A stretch of DNA of 64,000 bases from Carallia brachiata (Eukaryota; Streptophyta; Magnoliopsida; Malpighiales; Rhizophoraceae). This document shows, piece by piece, positions 12,441-22,161 of the stretch. Position 1 is the first letter of the stretch. The number at the start of each line of letters is the position of its first letter. Location of the stretch: NCBI GenBank assembly GCA_021464245.1, contig JADCRB010000043.1:1969735-2033734 (forward strand), given 5' to 3'. The notes below the pieces were generated by a model, which did not search any database, was not told the DNA's origin, and was given only the letters and a program-made list of their open reading frames with translations. Position numbers and translations under genes: made by a program.

Positions 12441-12786
12441 GGGTCGGTAAGGAAGAACTTTGCAGACGTGATCCGCACCGAGTCTTGAAGTCCAGTTTGA
12501 AACTTGGAAACGTCCTGATGAACATTGAATCTTGGAGTCTTCTATCTTTGACCATGCTTGCTGTTGTTGGATCACAATAGGAACCCGATACGATCTTGAG
12601 AAAGTTAGCACCCCAGCCAATATAAAAATTGATATTCTGGTTCCAGGTGCGTTCGAGCTTCCATAGCCCGCAAAGGATTTTTTATATCTCTTAAAGTTCC
12701 AGAGCTCTGGTGAGGATGATCCAGTAGGCAAAGAACTTCAACCTCCCCAAGAGAAAGGCTCAGGACCTTGGAACTTCAAGACCGGC

Positions 12787-13089
12787 TCACAGAGAGACTG
12801 ACTGTAGTGATGATTTCCAAGTCTGCTTCGACGTAAGGAGAGTAGTTGGAACTTCCCTGTACGTCGCTGCATCCAAAGAAAGATTAGGATAATTGCAGCT
12901 TCTCATCCCTCTGTGGTAGATGTGAACTAAGGAGAGTAGTTGGAACTCCATGACACCGATGGCGTTGGAGATTGAGTTTCGAGGGCTTTTAGGGATCCCT
13001 CGAAGAAGACTACTCCTTCTTTTCTTAGCTCGTGCGCCTCCAACTTCTTGATCGAAGAACTTCCTGAGACAAGTGTAGAGACTAGCCAT
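12787..13089 (-). CDS. Accessory ORF 2 of the retrotransposon, unknown function
   Basis: A 100-codon ORF starting at the ATG at 13089 and ending at 12787. I do not recognise it. The N-terminal third is basic (KKRR near residues 24-27) with Ser-rich flanks; there is no signal peptide or membrane segment. A TATA-like GTATATATATCC lies at 13142-13153 on the same strand, about 55-60 bases before the ATG, a spacing that fits an independent promoter. The C-terminal part contains a 21-base direct repeat (AAGGAGAGTAGTTGGAACT on the plus strand, about 12834 and 12928), so part of the ORF is an internal duplication. It lies between the WOX-like ORF and the 3' LTR in the same orientation. It could be chance; longer ORFs overlap it in other frames but start inside low-complexity sequence. 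Confidence 0.35.
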   Translation of the reverse strand: MASLYTCLRKFFDQEVGGARAKKRRSSLLRGIPKSPRNSISNAIGVMEFQLLSLVHIYHRGMRSCNYPNLSLDAATYREVPTTLLTSKQTWKSSLQSVSL

Positions 13090-13141
13090 TTTCTTTTGAG
13101 AAAGAAGAGCTGAGGGGTGAATATTACAACTCGGGCACGCA

Positions 13142-13153
13142 GGATATATATAC
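13142..13153 (-). promoter_or_regulatory. TATA-like box before accessory ORF 2
   Basis: GTATATATATCC on the minus strand, immediately downstream of the A tract that follows the WOX-like ORF. Confidence 0.4.
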
Positions 13154-13162
13154 AAATAATAA

Positions 13163-13166
<4 letters not shown>

Positions 13167-13198
<32 letters not shown>
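13167..13198 (-). repeat. Poly(A) tract (minus strand) behind the WOX-like ORF
   Basis: 32 consecutive T on the plus strand, i.e. an A tract about 190 bases downstream of the WOX-like stop codon. It could be the fossil poly(A) tail of a captured cDNA, or a simple homopolymer of the kind found elsewhere in this element. Confidence 0.6.
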
Positions 13199-13199
<1 letters not shown>

Positions 13200-13294
13200 A
13201 AAAGTCAAAAAAAGGTATGCAGAATCGGATAGGGCCATCCACGTCCCTTTCCTGCATAAGAGACAAAAGAGGCAGCGGCTGACGCGTGTCACGA

Positions 13295-13371
13295 AAGTCG
13301 TTACCGTGTGTGGCAGAAGTCGTTGCCGTGTGCTGCGGAAGTCGTTGCCGCGTGCTGCAGAAGTCGTTGCA
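13295..13371. repeat. 22-bp minisatellite
   Basis: About 3.5 copies of a 22-bp unit beginning AAGTCGTTGCCGTGTGCTGC on the plus strand, with small differences between units. It lies between the WOX-like stop codon and the A tract. Confidence 0.85.
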
Positions 13372-13390
13372 CCTTATCTTGTCGGCCGTC

Positions 13391-14014
13391 CTAGCGGGGC
13401 CCGAGGTGCAACTCCAAGTCAAGCTCGACCTCGTCCGGTGGGCCGATGATGTTGATGTCAACGTCGACGTCGCTTTCCGGCTGGTTGATGCTGCCGGAAT
13501 ATTCTGGAAAGAGAGGCAAAGTTTCGCCGGAATGACTCCTTTCTGCTAGAAAATGTCCTCCTAGACTTAAGTACCTAGAAGGGATGAACCCTTGGCTGAC
13601 TCCGTAAGACCACCAGGACCAGCGTGCATGCTCCCATGGGCTACGGCTTTGATGAACATACCGTGGAGAGACTATTGCGGTGGAAGAACTCGGACCTGCT
13701 TCATTTGACGGCGAAGTTGTACTGGTGGGATCTACCATCGGAACAGCAGACTGTTCTTTGGAAAAATCAGCTCTCAGTGCTGGTTTCTTCCTGCTTCTCC
13801 GATTCTGGAACCAATAAAACACATTTTTTCCTTCGATTGCCCCGAGTGGGCGCAATCGTGAGACAAGTTGGTAAATCTGAGATGCATTAGGCATAATACC
13901 TCCATTGTTGTGGAAGACTTCCTCTAGAATTTGCAGTTGCGCCATGGTTGGTTGCCACCTTGTGCGGGGTGACCTTTCTTCTCCCTTGTCTTGAGGTTCT
14001 GCAACTGGTTTCAT
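13391..14014 (-). CDS. WUSCHEL-related homeobox (WOX)-like protein inside the retrotransposon
   Basis: An intact, intronless ORF of 207 codons from the ATG at 14014; the frame is open upstream to 14137, but this ATG is preferred because a TATA box lies about 90 bases before it and WOX homeodomains are usually near the N terminus. Residues 16-80 form a homeodomain: helix 1 WQPTMAQLQILEEVF, helix 2 NASQIYQLVSRLR, the WOX signature IEGKNVFYWFQN, and NRRSRKK with the canonical Trp, Phe, Asn and Arg of the recognition helix. Residues 164-170 are ETLPLFP, matching the WUS-box (TLxLFP). Residues 180-187 are acidic, and residues 198-204 (LDLELHL) are an EAR-type repressor motif. WUS-type proteins are nuclear transcription factors controlling stem cells. 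The three modules in WUS order make chance similarity very unlikely. It lies between integrase and 3' LTR, in sense with gag-pol. An alternative is a retrogene inserted into the element. Confidence 0.88.
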   Translation of the reverse strand: MKPVAEPQDKGEERSPRTRWQPTMAQLQILEEVFHNNGGIMPNASQIYQLVSRLRPLGAIEGKNVFYWFQNRRSRKKPALRADFSKEQSAVPMVDPTSTTSPSNEAGPSSSTAIVSPRYVHQSRSPWEHARWSWWSYGVSQGFIPSRYLSLGGHFLAERSHSGETLPLFPEYSGSINQPESDVDVDINIIGPPDEVELDLELHLGPR

Positions 14015-14100
14015 CTTTCTGTGGTAGAGGAGCAAAGGTTTGGTGTGTGGTGAAGATCGATTGAGACTGATGCTGAGTTTCAGACTCAAACCCTCCGTCG

Positions 14101-14112
14101 CTTTTATATTTT
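14101..14112 (-). promoter_or_regulatory. TATA box before the WOX-like ORF
   Basis: The minus strand reads AAATATAAAAG, about 90 bases before the ATG at 14014. This would give a short 5' UTR and suggests transcription independent of the LTR. Confidence 0.55.
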
Positions 14113-14185
14113 TGGGCCGTTCACAGTTTATACTCATGCGGGCCAGGAGTTGGATTGGATTTTGAACCTGGTTTCTGGACTGTGT

Positions 14186-14400
14186 TTAGAACTTGGAATT
14201 TTTTGGGTTTTGGGCTTTGAATTGAATTTGGGTTGATTTGGATTTGGGTTTTTGGATCGAATGTTTGGGTTTGGACTTTTGGATTTGGATTGAGTGTTTG
14301 GGTTTTGGACTTAGTTTTTGTGTTTTCTGAATTGGGCTCAAGTGTTTGGGTTTGGATTTTTGGGTTTGGATTTTCGCTTGGACTTTCAGATCGGGACTTC
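14186..14400. repeat. G/T-rich simple repeat (TTTGGGTTTGGA-like)
   Basis: About 200 bases built from TTTGGGTTTGGA and TTTTTGGGTTTGG variants on the plus strand. It resembles a degenerate telomere-type repeat but has no TTTAGGG units. It separates the pol end and A-rich tract from the WOX-like ORF and encodes only low-complexity shadow ORFs. Confidence 0.8.
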
Positions 14401-14407
14401 CGAACTT

Positions 14408-14578
14408 TTTTTTTTTTTTTTTTTGATTTTTTTTTTTTTCTTCTCTTCTTTTTTTTTTGATTTTTTTTTTATTTTTTGATTTTTTTTTCTCTTCTTTTTT
14501 TTTTTTTTTTTTTGATTTTTTTTCTTCTCTTCTTTTTTTTTTTGATTTTTTTTTTTTTGATTTTTTTTTTTCAAACAT
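14408..14578. repeat. A-rich tract behind pol (minus strand)
   Basis: Almost pure T with scattered GA and CTTC on the plus strand. It begins three bases after the integrase-frame stop codon. Lys-rich ORFs across it are artefacts. Confidence 0.85.
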
Positions 14579-14580
14579 AT

Positions 14581-15998
14581 TTACACATAATATTGTTTCA
14601 GAAATTTACCATTGATTGGGCCGATTCGGACGCCTTCTTGGTCTGACAGCATGTAAGCGTTGTGAGTGTAGGCCTCCTGCACTAAGTATGGCCCGTCCCA
14701 TTTGGAAGTAAGCTTGTCACCAGGCCGATGCTTCATGTTGATGGGCCGTCGCACTGCAAGAACAAGATCCCCAACTTGAAAAGATCGAAGACGGACCCTG
14801 CGGTTGAACGTGTGGTGAGCCGGGCTTGGTAGCACTCAAGTTGCTGTTGTGCTTCGAGCCTCCTTTCATCGAGAGCTTCTAACTCATCCAGACGTAGGCG
14901 AGCATTCTCCTCCTGTGTGAGTCCTTCCAGAACAGCCATGCGCAGGGATGGAATCTGTGTTTCCAACGGCAGTATTGCTTCGACACCGTAGACAAGTGAG
15001 TATGGCGTCGCCTGTGTTGGAGTCCGGTAAGTTGTACGATACGCCCATAATGCCTCCGGAATTCTGTCATGCCAATCTCTTTTGGATTTAGAGACTACCT
15101 TTCGCAACAGGTTGCATAAGGTCTTGTTGAATGCTTCAGCCAAGCCATTTGCTGGGGCATTGTACATGGATGACTTGTACTGCTTGAACTTGAATTTCTC
15201 GCAGAGCTTGTCAATTAAGCTGTTATAGAACTGCTTACCATTATCAGTGATGATGAATCGAGGGACTCCATAGCGATAGATCAGCTGAGTCCGGATGAAA
15301 TTGGCAACATGCTCCTTCTTTACCTCTCTAAGTGGAATGGCTTCAGCCCATTTTGAGAAGTAATCGGTTGCTGCGAGGATGTACAGGTGACCTAGGGATG
15401 ACTTTGGCAAGGGCCCCACTAAGTCGAGACCCCAAGCTTCAAAGGGCCAGGATGAGACAGTTGGATGCAGTGGCTCCGGTGGTTGATGTATGTAATTCGC
15501 ATGAAATTGACAAGCTTGACAGGTTTTAGCAAACTCAATTGAATCACGTACCATAGTTGGCCAGTAGTATCCCATCCTTCTAAGTTGGAAGTGCAACTTA
15601 GGCCCTGATTGATGTCCGCCACAAACACCAGAATGTGCTTCAGTGAGAGCCTGTTTTGCCTCTTCATTGGCTAGGCAGCGAAGTAGAACTCCATCAAAAG
15701 ACCTTCGATACAGAGCATCCTTGAGATATATGAAGGGGAGCTCGTCGTTGAATTTCTGTCTTATGACGACGATCTTCGGGCAGCTTCCCGTTTGTAGGTA
15801 AGTCAATGATTGGTTGACGCCAGTCCTCGTCCTCCGCGAGACGTACAGAACAATGTTGGCTGCTGTATTTTCTTCCATCATCCTTTGTGGCACTATCCTT
15901 TCTGGCATACGGCACAACTGTACTGGATTTCTGACTTTGCAAGAGAAGTGGCCAGGTTTAGCCAACGCGTCTGCCTGAGTTTTTCCGTCGAGGCACAT
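14581..15998 (-). pseudogene. Integrase region of the Tat-like element
   Basis: The frame from 15998 to about 14733 contains the H-H-C-C zinc-binding region (CQACQ) and the catalytic core: WGLDLVGPLP (first Asp), FIITDNGKQF (second Asp) and a Glu in GLAEAFNKTL, then WAYRTTYRTPTQATPYSLVYG. Near 14820 the frame shifts and the C-terminal part (VGDLVLAVRRP, KLTSKWDGPYLV, ending KQYYV at 14581) continues in the frame of 14835-14581. Integrase inserts the cDNA into the genome. There is no chromodomain, which fits the Tat/Athila side of Ty3/gypsy. One frameshift separates core from C terminus; otherwise it is well kept. Confidence 0.88.
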
Positions 15999-16029
15999 GC
16001 TCCAAGGTGATGCTTTTCAAATTCATCCA

Positions 16030-17115
16030 TTAGCTGTCGAGCAAGTTGATGGTAAGGGCAAGGTCCTCTTTCTTCACATACAACTGTAAGTTGGTTGATG
16101 ACGAGCTGGAATCTCCATGGACTTCTATAGTTGGAATCTTCATATCGACAGCCATTTGAAGACCAATGATCAAAGCCTGGTATTCAGCAACATTATTTGA
16201 ACATAACTCACCGAGTATGATAGCATATGGTAGTATTTGTCGCTGAGGAGTGACAAACACTATACCGGCACCAGCACCATCACGCCTTGCTGCACCATCA
16301 AAGAACATCGTCCATGGTGGCAGTGTCTCAATGTAAAAGACCTCTTCATCTGGAAGATCATCTGTGAACTCCCAATCGGATGGGATAGGGTGATCTGCAA
16401 GGAAGTCTGCTAGAGCTTGTCCTTTGACTGCTTTTTGAGGCATAGACATGTCGTAGCTTGTAGGATTACTGCCCACTTGGCAAGTCGTCCTGACAAGATT
16501 GGTCTAGATAAGATATTTGACAGGATCAGCTCTGGCAATGAGACGTACCGTGTGAGCTGCATGTAGTGCCTTAGCTTGTCAATGGCAAAGAACAGTGCTA
16601 GACATGTCTTTTCAATGGGCGAATAACTCAGTTCCGGACCGTTTAGTGTTCTGCTCAAGTAATACAGGGCAACTTCCTTTCCCTGCTCGTTTCCTGTGCA
16701 AGCAAGGCTCCCAAAGATCTTTCCTGCGCTGCAATGTAGAGAATCAACGACTTTCCTTGAATTGGAGCTCCCAGGACTGGTGGATTGGAAAGGTACTTCT
16801 TTATGCTCTCAAAGGCTTTGCTGCAAGCTTCGTCCCACTCGAAGTTGACATCCTTCTTCATCAACCGATGGAAAGGTTGACATCTACCAGCTAAATTGGA
16901 GATGAAACGGCGAATGTAGCCAGCTTTCCTTGTAGACTTCGCAGCTCGTGCAGGTTTTTAGGTTCAGGCATCTTTTGAATTGCCTCAACCTTTGACTGAT
17001 CAACTTCGATTCCACGATGGCGCACCACGAACCCAAGAAACTTTCCTGATGTGACACCGAATGCGCACTTGAGAGGGTTCATTTTGAGCTGATGCCTCCG
17101 AAGTCTTTCGAACAC
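16030..17115 (-). pseudogene. RT C-terminal end, RNase H and second (archaeal-type) RNase H
   Basis: Fragments in several frames follow one another without large gaps: RT thumb (QLKMNPLKCAFGVTSGKFLGF, 17115-16891), connection/RNase H (FEWDEACSKAFESIKKYL and LSYSPIEKTCLALFFAIDKLRHYM, 16864-16410), then ALADFLADHPIP and an extra RNase H (MFFDGAARRDGAGAGIV with catalytic Asp, NVAEYQALIIGLQMA with Glu, VHGDS with Asp; 16476-16030). The second RNase H is the mark of Tat elements. At least three frameshifts lie between the fragments. RNase H removes RNA from the RNA:DNA hybrid. Confidence 0.85.
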
Positions 17116-19879
17116 TGTCTTGAGATCCTCGAGGTGGTCTTTGCGCTTCTTAGTCTTTACAACTAAGTCATCAACATAACATCTTTGGGGTGCGGAATGC
17201 TGTCAACTCCTCGTCTTCTGGTGCCATTCTGATTTGGTTATAGCCTGAAGAACCATCCATGAAAGACAATGCTTCGTGACCCGTTGTTGCATCGACTGTG
17301 ATCTCCGTTATGGGCAACGGAAAGTCATCTTTCGGGCAGGCCTTGTTAAGATCTCGAAAATCAACACATACCCTCAACTGTCCATTCTTCTTTCTTACCG
17401 GGACAATGTTGGCAATCCACGTTGGGTAGGTGACCTCTCGGATGAAGCCGGCATTGATCAGCTTGTTCACCTCCTCCTCGATTTGTGGAATGAGTTCCGG
17501 GCGGAACCGTCGTTGTGGCTGCTTGACAGAACGGACACTCTTCTTTACTGCTAGACGATGCACCGCAATTTTTGGGTCAAGTCCAGGCATTTCTTTGTAA
17601 CTCCATGCGAACACGTCCCTGTATTGACTTAATACCTGAACATATTCCTGCTCTTCTTCTACAGTAAGTAAAGCACTTACAAATGTAGGTCGAGGATCTT
17701 CCGGAGAGCCAAGATTGACCTCCTTGAGTTCATCAACAGTTGCTTGGCCACCGTCTTCAAGTTCCGGGGGAGCCTCCTTCACTTCACCATCTGATGAGTC
17801 AGAATCAGCCTCCTCGCTAATTGTGACATGAAATGCAGAACCTCTGACTTCACCTTCTTCGTTTGACTGGATAAGCCTGTCCTGTTTGGTAGTGGTGGTG
17901 ATGGCACGTGCATCAGCTGCTTGGCTTCGGCTCTTTAGCGTGATCCGCACAGGTGACTTCTCCTGATAGCCTAAGCCAGGTCGGGACTGTGATGTTTGAG
18001 AAGCGGCGCCATGTGTGGACGGCAGCGTACCCATTGTGCTCGGGTTTGAAAAGTCATAGCCCGCCTTTGCCAAAAGCTTGTATGCATTAGGATCAAATCC
18101 TTCATGTGTTCTTCTTTCTGGAAGTGAGCCGCCTTCGACTGCCCCCGTGTGTGGTTTGACGAAGCCTTTTAATGGTTTTGAAGATAAAACCGGCTCAATC
18201 TTTGGTATCGGCAGAGTGTAAGTCTCCTTCAGGTTGTGCAGCTCCTTTGTTTTGGGTTGGCTATGACCTTGCTCCTGTTTAAGATCAATACAATAAGAGA
18301 AAGGGGGTTGACCTTCTGACGTGACTAGGCACATAGCGTAGGACTGGAGTGGAGCTTGAAGATGCAACATCCTTCGAACGAAGTTCAGCAGGCTGTGGCA
18401 GCTTTTCATTTGTTGGAGCCTGGGGTTGGGCATTGGCAGGTTCTTCGACAGCTTTTCCCTTTTTGTGGATGCCCCAGTCCAAGTAGCTTTTGATGGAATG
18501 ATCTCCGGATTGTCTGTGTCGGTGTAGAAGACTGCATCCGCCAAATGTGATTCAGCATCATCGAACGGCTTTAAGTCAGCATTGACCTTTTGAACGCCAC
18601 CATTGTAGTACTTGAAGCACTGATGCAGGCTTGAGAGCACAACTCCATTTCCATGAATCCATGGTCGTCCTAGCAACATCTTATATGTGGTACGTGCATC
18701 AATCACGTGAAATAGAGTGCTAGAAGTGAGATTACCGATAGTTAGCTCCAAGCGAATCATCCCAATTGCTTTCTGTCCTCCTTGATTAAAGCCATGAATC
18801 ATCAAGCGGCTGTCTGATAATTCATCAATGCCGATGCCGAGCTCCTTTATGGTGGATTTTGGGATAATATTGACTGCTGAACCATCGTCGATCAGAATAC
18901 GTCGGACCTTCTGTTCTCTCACATAGCCTGATACATACAGCGGCCGATTGTGGGGTTTGGACCCCAGTAGGAGATCCTCATCTGAAAATGAGATGGCAGA
19001 GTAATATCCGACGTGATTTCGGTCCGCCTGTTGCTCCGCTGAGTTAGACTCATTTGATGGCTGTGATTCAGCTGAGGTCTGGAGAGTATTGCTGACTTGA
19101 TTTTGCCACACTTCTGTTGATTGCAAAGCTATAAACAGCTGAGGGTTAGCGAGAAGGGTTTGAAGAGCTTCATATACCTTCTCCGTTGTCAACTTTTTGT
19201 TGTCGAGCGGCTCCTCCTTACGATGTGTCACCTCTTCTGATGGTTTTGAAGTGATGGTGGTTTGGTTTGCCGAGGTTACGCCTTCCTGGTCCAGAATGAT
19301 TTTATTCTGGCTTTTGAGCTTCATGATTAGCTCCTTTAGGACGAAACATTTCTCGGTTGGATGACTTACTATCCGGTGATATTTGCAGAATCTCGGATCG
19401 CTGACTCGATCCTTTTCATTCGGCCGCTTGCACTCTGGGAGTTCGATCAGCTTCGCCTCCAGGAGTTGGTCAAGGATGTCGGGGACGTCTGAGTCGGGGA
19501 ATGGATACTGCTTCTGCTCCAACTCTCGCAATGTCACCTTCCGCCTTTCCTGTTGTTTTGGCTGAGTTATTTGGGTCGGAGGATTTACCTTGGCTTTAGC
19601 TCCCACTTTTACTGGTGCGGCTTCAACAGTCATCACTTCTTTCCCTTTTCCGGAGCTGTTGGGTTTCTTAATCTCCCTTCTGCCCCCTTGCTGGTCCAAC
19701 TGGATGGGAACCGTGCCTCCGGAAGTCTGGATGCTTATCTCCATATCATGTGCGCGGGTCGCCAATTCTTCGAAGGTTCGGGGTTTGACACCCTGCAGGA
19801 TGTATAACAGCTCCCAATGCATTCCTTGGATGCACATCTCCACGGCAGAAGTCTCCGTCAGGCGATCTTTGCAGTCCAA
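17116..19879 (-). pseudogene. gag C terminus, protease and reverse transcriptase (RT core deleted)
   Basis: A 902-codon open frame (to 17171) holds the rest of gag, including a Cys/His cluster (CKYHRIVSHPTEKC), an aspartic protease (LIDDGSAVNIIP, active-site Asp near 18885, then MLLGRPWIH) and RT motifs VRKKNGQLRVCVDFRDLNK, CPKDDFPLP and MDGSSGYNQI. At FRTPK the frame runs into a stop because about 35 codons normally present between FRTPKG and YVDD (including the MPFGLKNA region) are missing. The catalytic YVDDLVVK is directly downstream in another frame (about 17155-17140). The RT is therefore non-functional as read. Confidence 0.88.
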
Positions 19880-20934
19880 GCTGAGGGCACGCCATCTGTT
19901 GATGTATTCGACAACGGGCTCTCCTTTCTTTGTTTGGTGCTGGTAAGCTCCATCATACTTACCGTCCTTCGAGTGCTGAAAAATCTATTGAGGAACTCTC
20001 GTTGTAGCTGTTCCCAACTGTCGATCGATTCTGGTTCAAGATTTATGAACCAGGTGAAAGCGGTCTCCCTGAGTGAACGAACAAACTGTTTCACCAAGAG
20101 ATCTCCGTAAGTCCCTGCGTTGTTGCAGGTTTCAACGAAGTGGGCGATGTGCTGTTTGGGATCGCCTCGTCCGTCGAATTGTTGAAATTTGGGCGGTTGG
20201 TAGCCCAAGGGCATGTTGAGACTTTCGATCCGTCTGGTGTACGGTTTGACGTACATCTGTGATCCTTGGAAGGATGTAGCTTGTTGCAGTCGGATCGTAT
20301 TGGCTATCATTTCCTGCAATTGTTGAACAGATAGCGAAGCTATAGAATTTGAGGGTGGCAGCTGTGTAGAACTACCTGGTCGCTTTTCTGCAGGGAAGAC
20401 GTCGGCTGGTGTGGCTTCTGGAGTGAAACCGGGTGGATATGGTTGCTCCTCGCGGATTTCGGGATCAACTTGGATCGGGCTTTTTCCTTTGAGAGCTGCG
20501 ATCTGTTGATCTTTTTCCTCCACGACTCTGATCAGCTGTAAAATTTTGTTTTCCAATTCTGAAATTCTTTCCTCTGTGCTGGTTGTGTTGGTCATCATGA
20601 CGGCAACAGATGAGGCTCCGGGAAAGACTGGGGGAGAAAACTCTTCTGATTCTTCTGTGTGAGTCGGATTTTGTTGAGCAGGCTTCGTCGTGTTGCCCCC
20701 GATTTCGATCGGGGTGGGTGATCGACTCCTCCATGCGGCAAGAGAGTCAGGGGAGAGATCCTGTTGTGCAAGCTGTGGACTCTCCATTTCGACATTTTGT
20801 CGGGTTTGGACGGCAAGAAATTGTGTCCGTCCCCGGGTTTCTGGACCTGCGTACCCAGGTAGGGTAGTTGATGCAGGCAATGGAGCCGTTGCCTTCTTTT
20901 TTGTGGCAGCAGTTGTACTCCTTTTCGGTGCCAT
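19858..20934 (-). pseudogene. gag of the Tat-like element
   Basis: 358 codons from the ATG at 20934. Residues 1-100 are basic and low complexity. A coiled-coil-like segment (ERISELENKILQLIRVVEEKDQQIAALKG) follows, then a retrotransposon gag core (MPLGYQPPKFQQFDGRGDPKQHIAHF, FVRSLRETAFTWFINLEPESIDSWEQLQREFL). After TSTKQRK a one-base loss near 19935 in an A run shifts the frame; the continuation (LDCKDRLTETSAVEMCIQGM) is in the next ORF. Before that loss gag, protease and RT would have been one continuous ORF. Gag forms the virus-like particle. Confidence 0.87.
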
Positions 20935-20953
20935 TTGATGTGCTGAACACCTG

Positions 20954-21165
20954 TAAAAATTTTTTTTTTTTTTTTTTTTACTTTTTTTTTTTTTTTACCT
21001 TTTTTTTTACTTTTTTACTTTTTACTTTTTACTTTTTACTTTTTTTTTTACTTTTTACTTTTTACCTTTTTTTTTTTTTTTACTTTTTTTTTGTCTCTTT
21101 TTTTTTTGTCTTTTTTTTTTCTCTCTCGGCTCCCCTTTTACCTCTTTTTTTTTTTTTTTTTTTAA
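20954..21165. repeat. A-rich leader tract between PBS and gag
   Basis: Plus-strand T tracts punctuated by TTTTTAC units. In element orientation this is an A-rich 5' leader. Low complexity, no coding. Confidence 0.8.
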
Positions 21166-21190
21166 GAAACAAGAGATGGGAGGTGAAGAT

Positions 21191-21208
21191 GTCCCACCGA
21201 GCGTGCCA
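21191..21208 (-). other. Putative primer-binding site
   Basis: On the minus strand, six bases after the end of the 5' LTR, the sequence begins TGGCACGCTCGGTGGGAC. The leading TGG would pair with a tRNA CCA end. I cannot assign the tRNA with certainty. Confidence 0.6.
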
Positions 21209-21214
21209 AAAATT

Positions 21215-22161
21215 TGTAAAGCGTAAATTTCGAGCCTAAAACAATTAAACTCGAAAATACAAAAATAAATTACAAATAAAAATTTAAAAATAAAAGAAAA
21301 TTTACGTGGGGTCGATCTCCGTAGATCCTCCGATTAGTGTTCCTTTTTTGACTCCGTCAAGGGCTGCACGAGCTTGATCTTGACAGAAATAAATTCCACA
21401 GATTTTTCTTGAACTAGGTAGACTGAAACCGGATCTGATTTGGACGTTTTGACTACGGTTAAGAACCGTAGAGACCAGATCTGAGCCGATCTGACTTAAT
21501 TTCACCGAGATCGAAGAGACTTGTTCTCGGATGAGCTGCCTGGATTTTGCTGAGGGCCGTATGAGGCTTAATCCCAGCCGGATTTGTAGTAATTTGATAT
21601 TTTTAACTCTATATTCTCAGAAATTCAGATCTAGAACGATCCAAGAATATAAATTTAAAAATAACTTTAGAAATGGAAACAGCAAATTTTTTGGGCCTTA
21701 CCCCTGAAATATCTCTCAAAACGGAGTTAGGAGAGTATACTGCTAAGTAAAAGCACACGTAAGAAAAGGAGAAATTTTCTTGAGAGATTTTCAAAATTTT
21801 CTTTTTCTCTCAAATTCTCTGAATTTTTCTGTTTACAGATTTGCTGAATTGTTTTGAACTGAGGGGCATGGGCCTATTTATAGGGTTTCCCCTCTCGTGT
21901 GAAAGCACGCGTGTGAAAGGCATAAGTCGACTTTTCCGTGTGAAAGGCATAAGTCGACTTTTCCGTGTGAAAGCACGCGTGAGAAAGGAATAAGTCGACT
22001 TTTCTGACTTTTCCGTGTGAAAGCATGCGTGAGAAAGGAATAAGTCGACTTTTCCGTGTGAAAGCACACATGCGAAAGGAATAAGTCGACTATTGACTTT
22101 TTTTTTTTTTTCTTTTTTTTTTTTCTTCTTCTCTTTTTTTTTTTTTTTTTTAATGTTTACA
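21215..22161 (-). repeat. 5' LTR of the Tat-like element
   Basis: 947 bases, TGTAAA...TTTACA, near identical to 11476-12424, with U3 repeats at about 21898-22095 and a TATA box at 21874-21883 (CTATAAATAG on the minus strand). Immediately outside it is a run of T and no copy of GTCTC, so no target-site duplication is seen. Confidence 0.93.

Larger units (their letters stand above)
11476..22161 (-). mobile_element. Tat-lineage Ty3/gypsy LTR retrotransposon carrying a WOX-like homeobox ORF
   Basis: Two LTRs in the same orientation (21215-22161 as 5', 11476-12424 as 3') bound a minus-strand element of about 10.7 kb. Order from the 5' LTR: primer-binding site, A-rich leader, gag, protease, reverse transcriptase, RNase H, a second archaeal-type RNase H, integrase without chromodomain, A-rich and G/T-rich tracts, WOX-like ORF, second accessory ORF, polypurine tract. 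Integrase after RNase H marks Ty3/gypsy; the extra RNase H and motifs such as LNKACPKDDFPLP and ALADFLADHP point to the Tat group. By eye the two LTRs differ at only about 15-20 positions plus small indels, so the insertion is fairly recent. gag-pol is broken, so it is non-autonomous now. The 5 bases before the left LTR (GTCTC) are not repeated after the right LTR. Confidence 0.92.

Noticed and set aside
12004..12555. ORF of 183 codons over the LTR (and its twin at 21810-22235)
   Set aside because: It follows the U3 tandem repeats and a T tract; it is antisense or shadow coding of a promoter region.
14220..14390. Interstitial telomere
   Set aside because: Units are TTTGGGTTTGGA variants, not TTTAGGG; better called a simple G/T repeat.
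14186..14578. Lys-rich ORFs across the T/A tracts
   Set aside because: Pure low-complexity translation of simple repeats; no domain and frames differ only by homopolymer phase.
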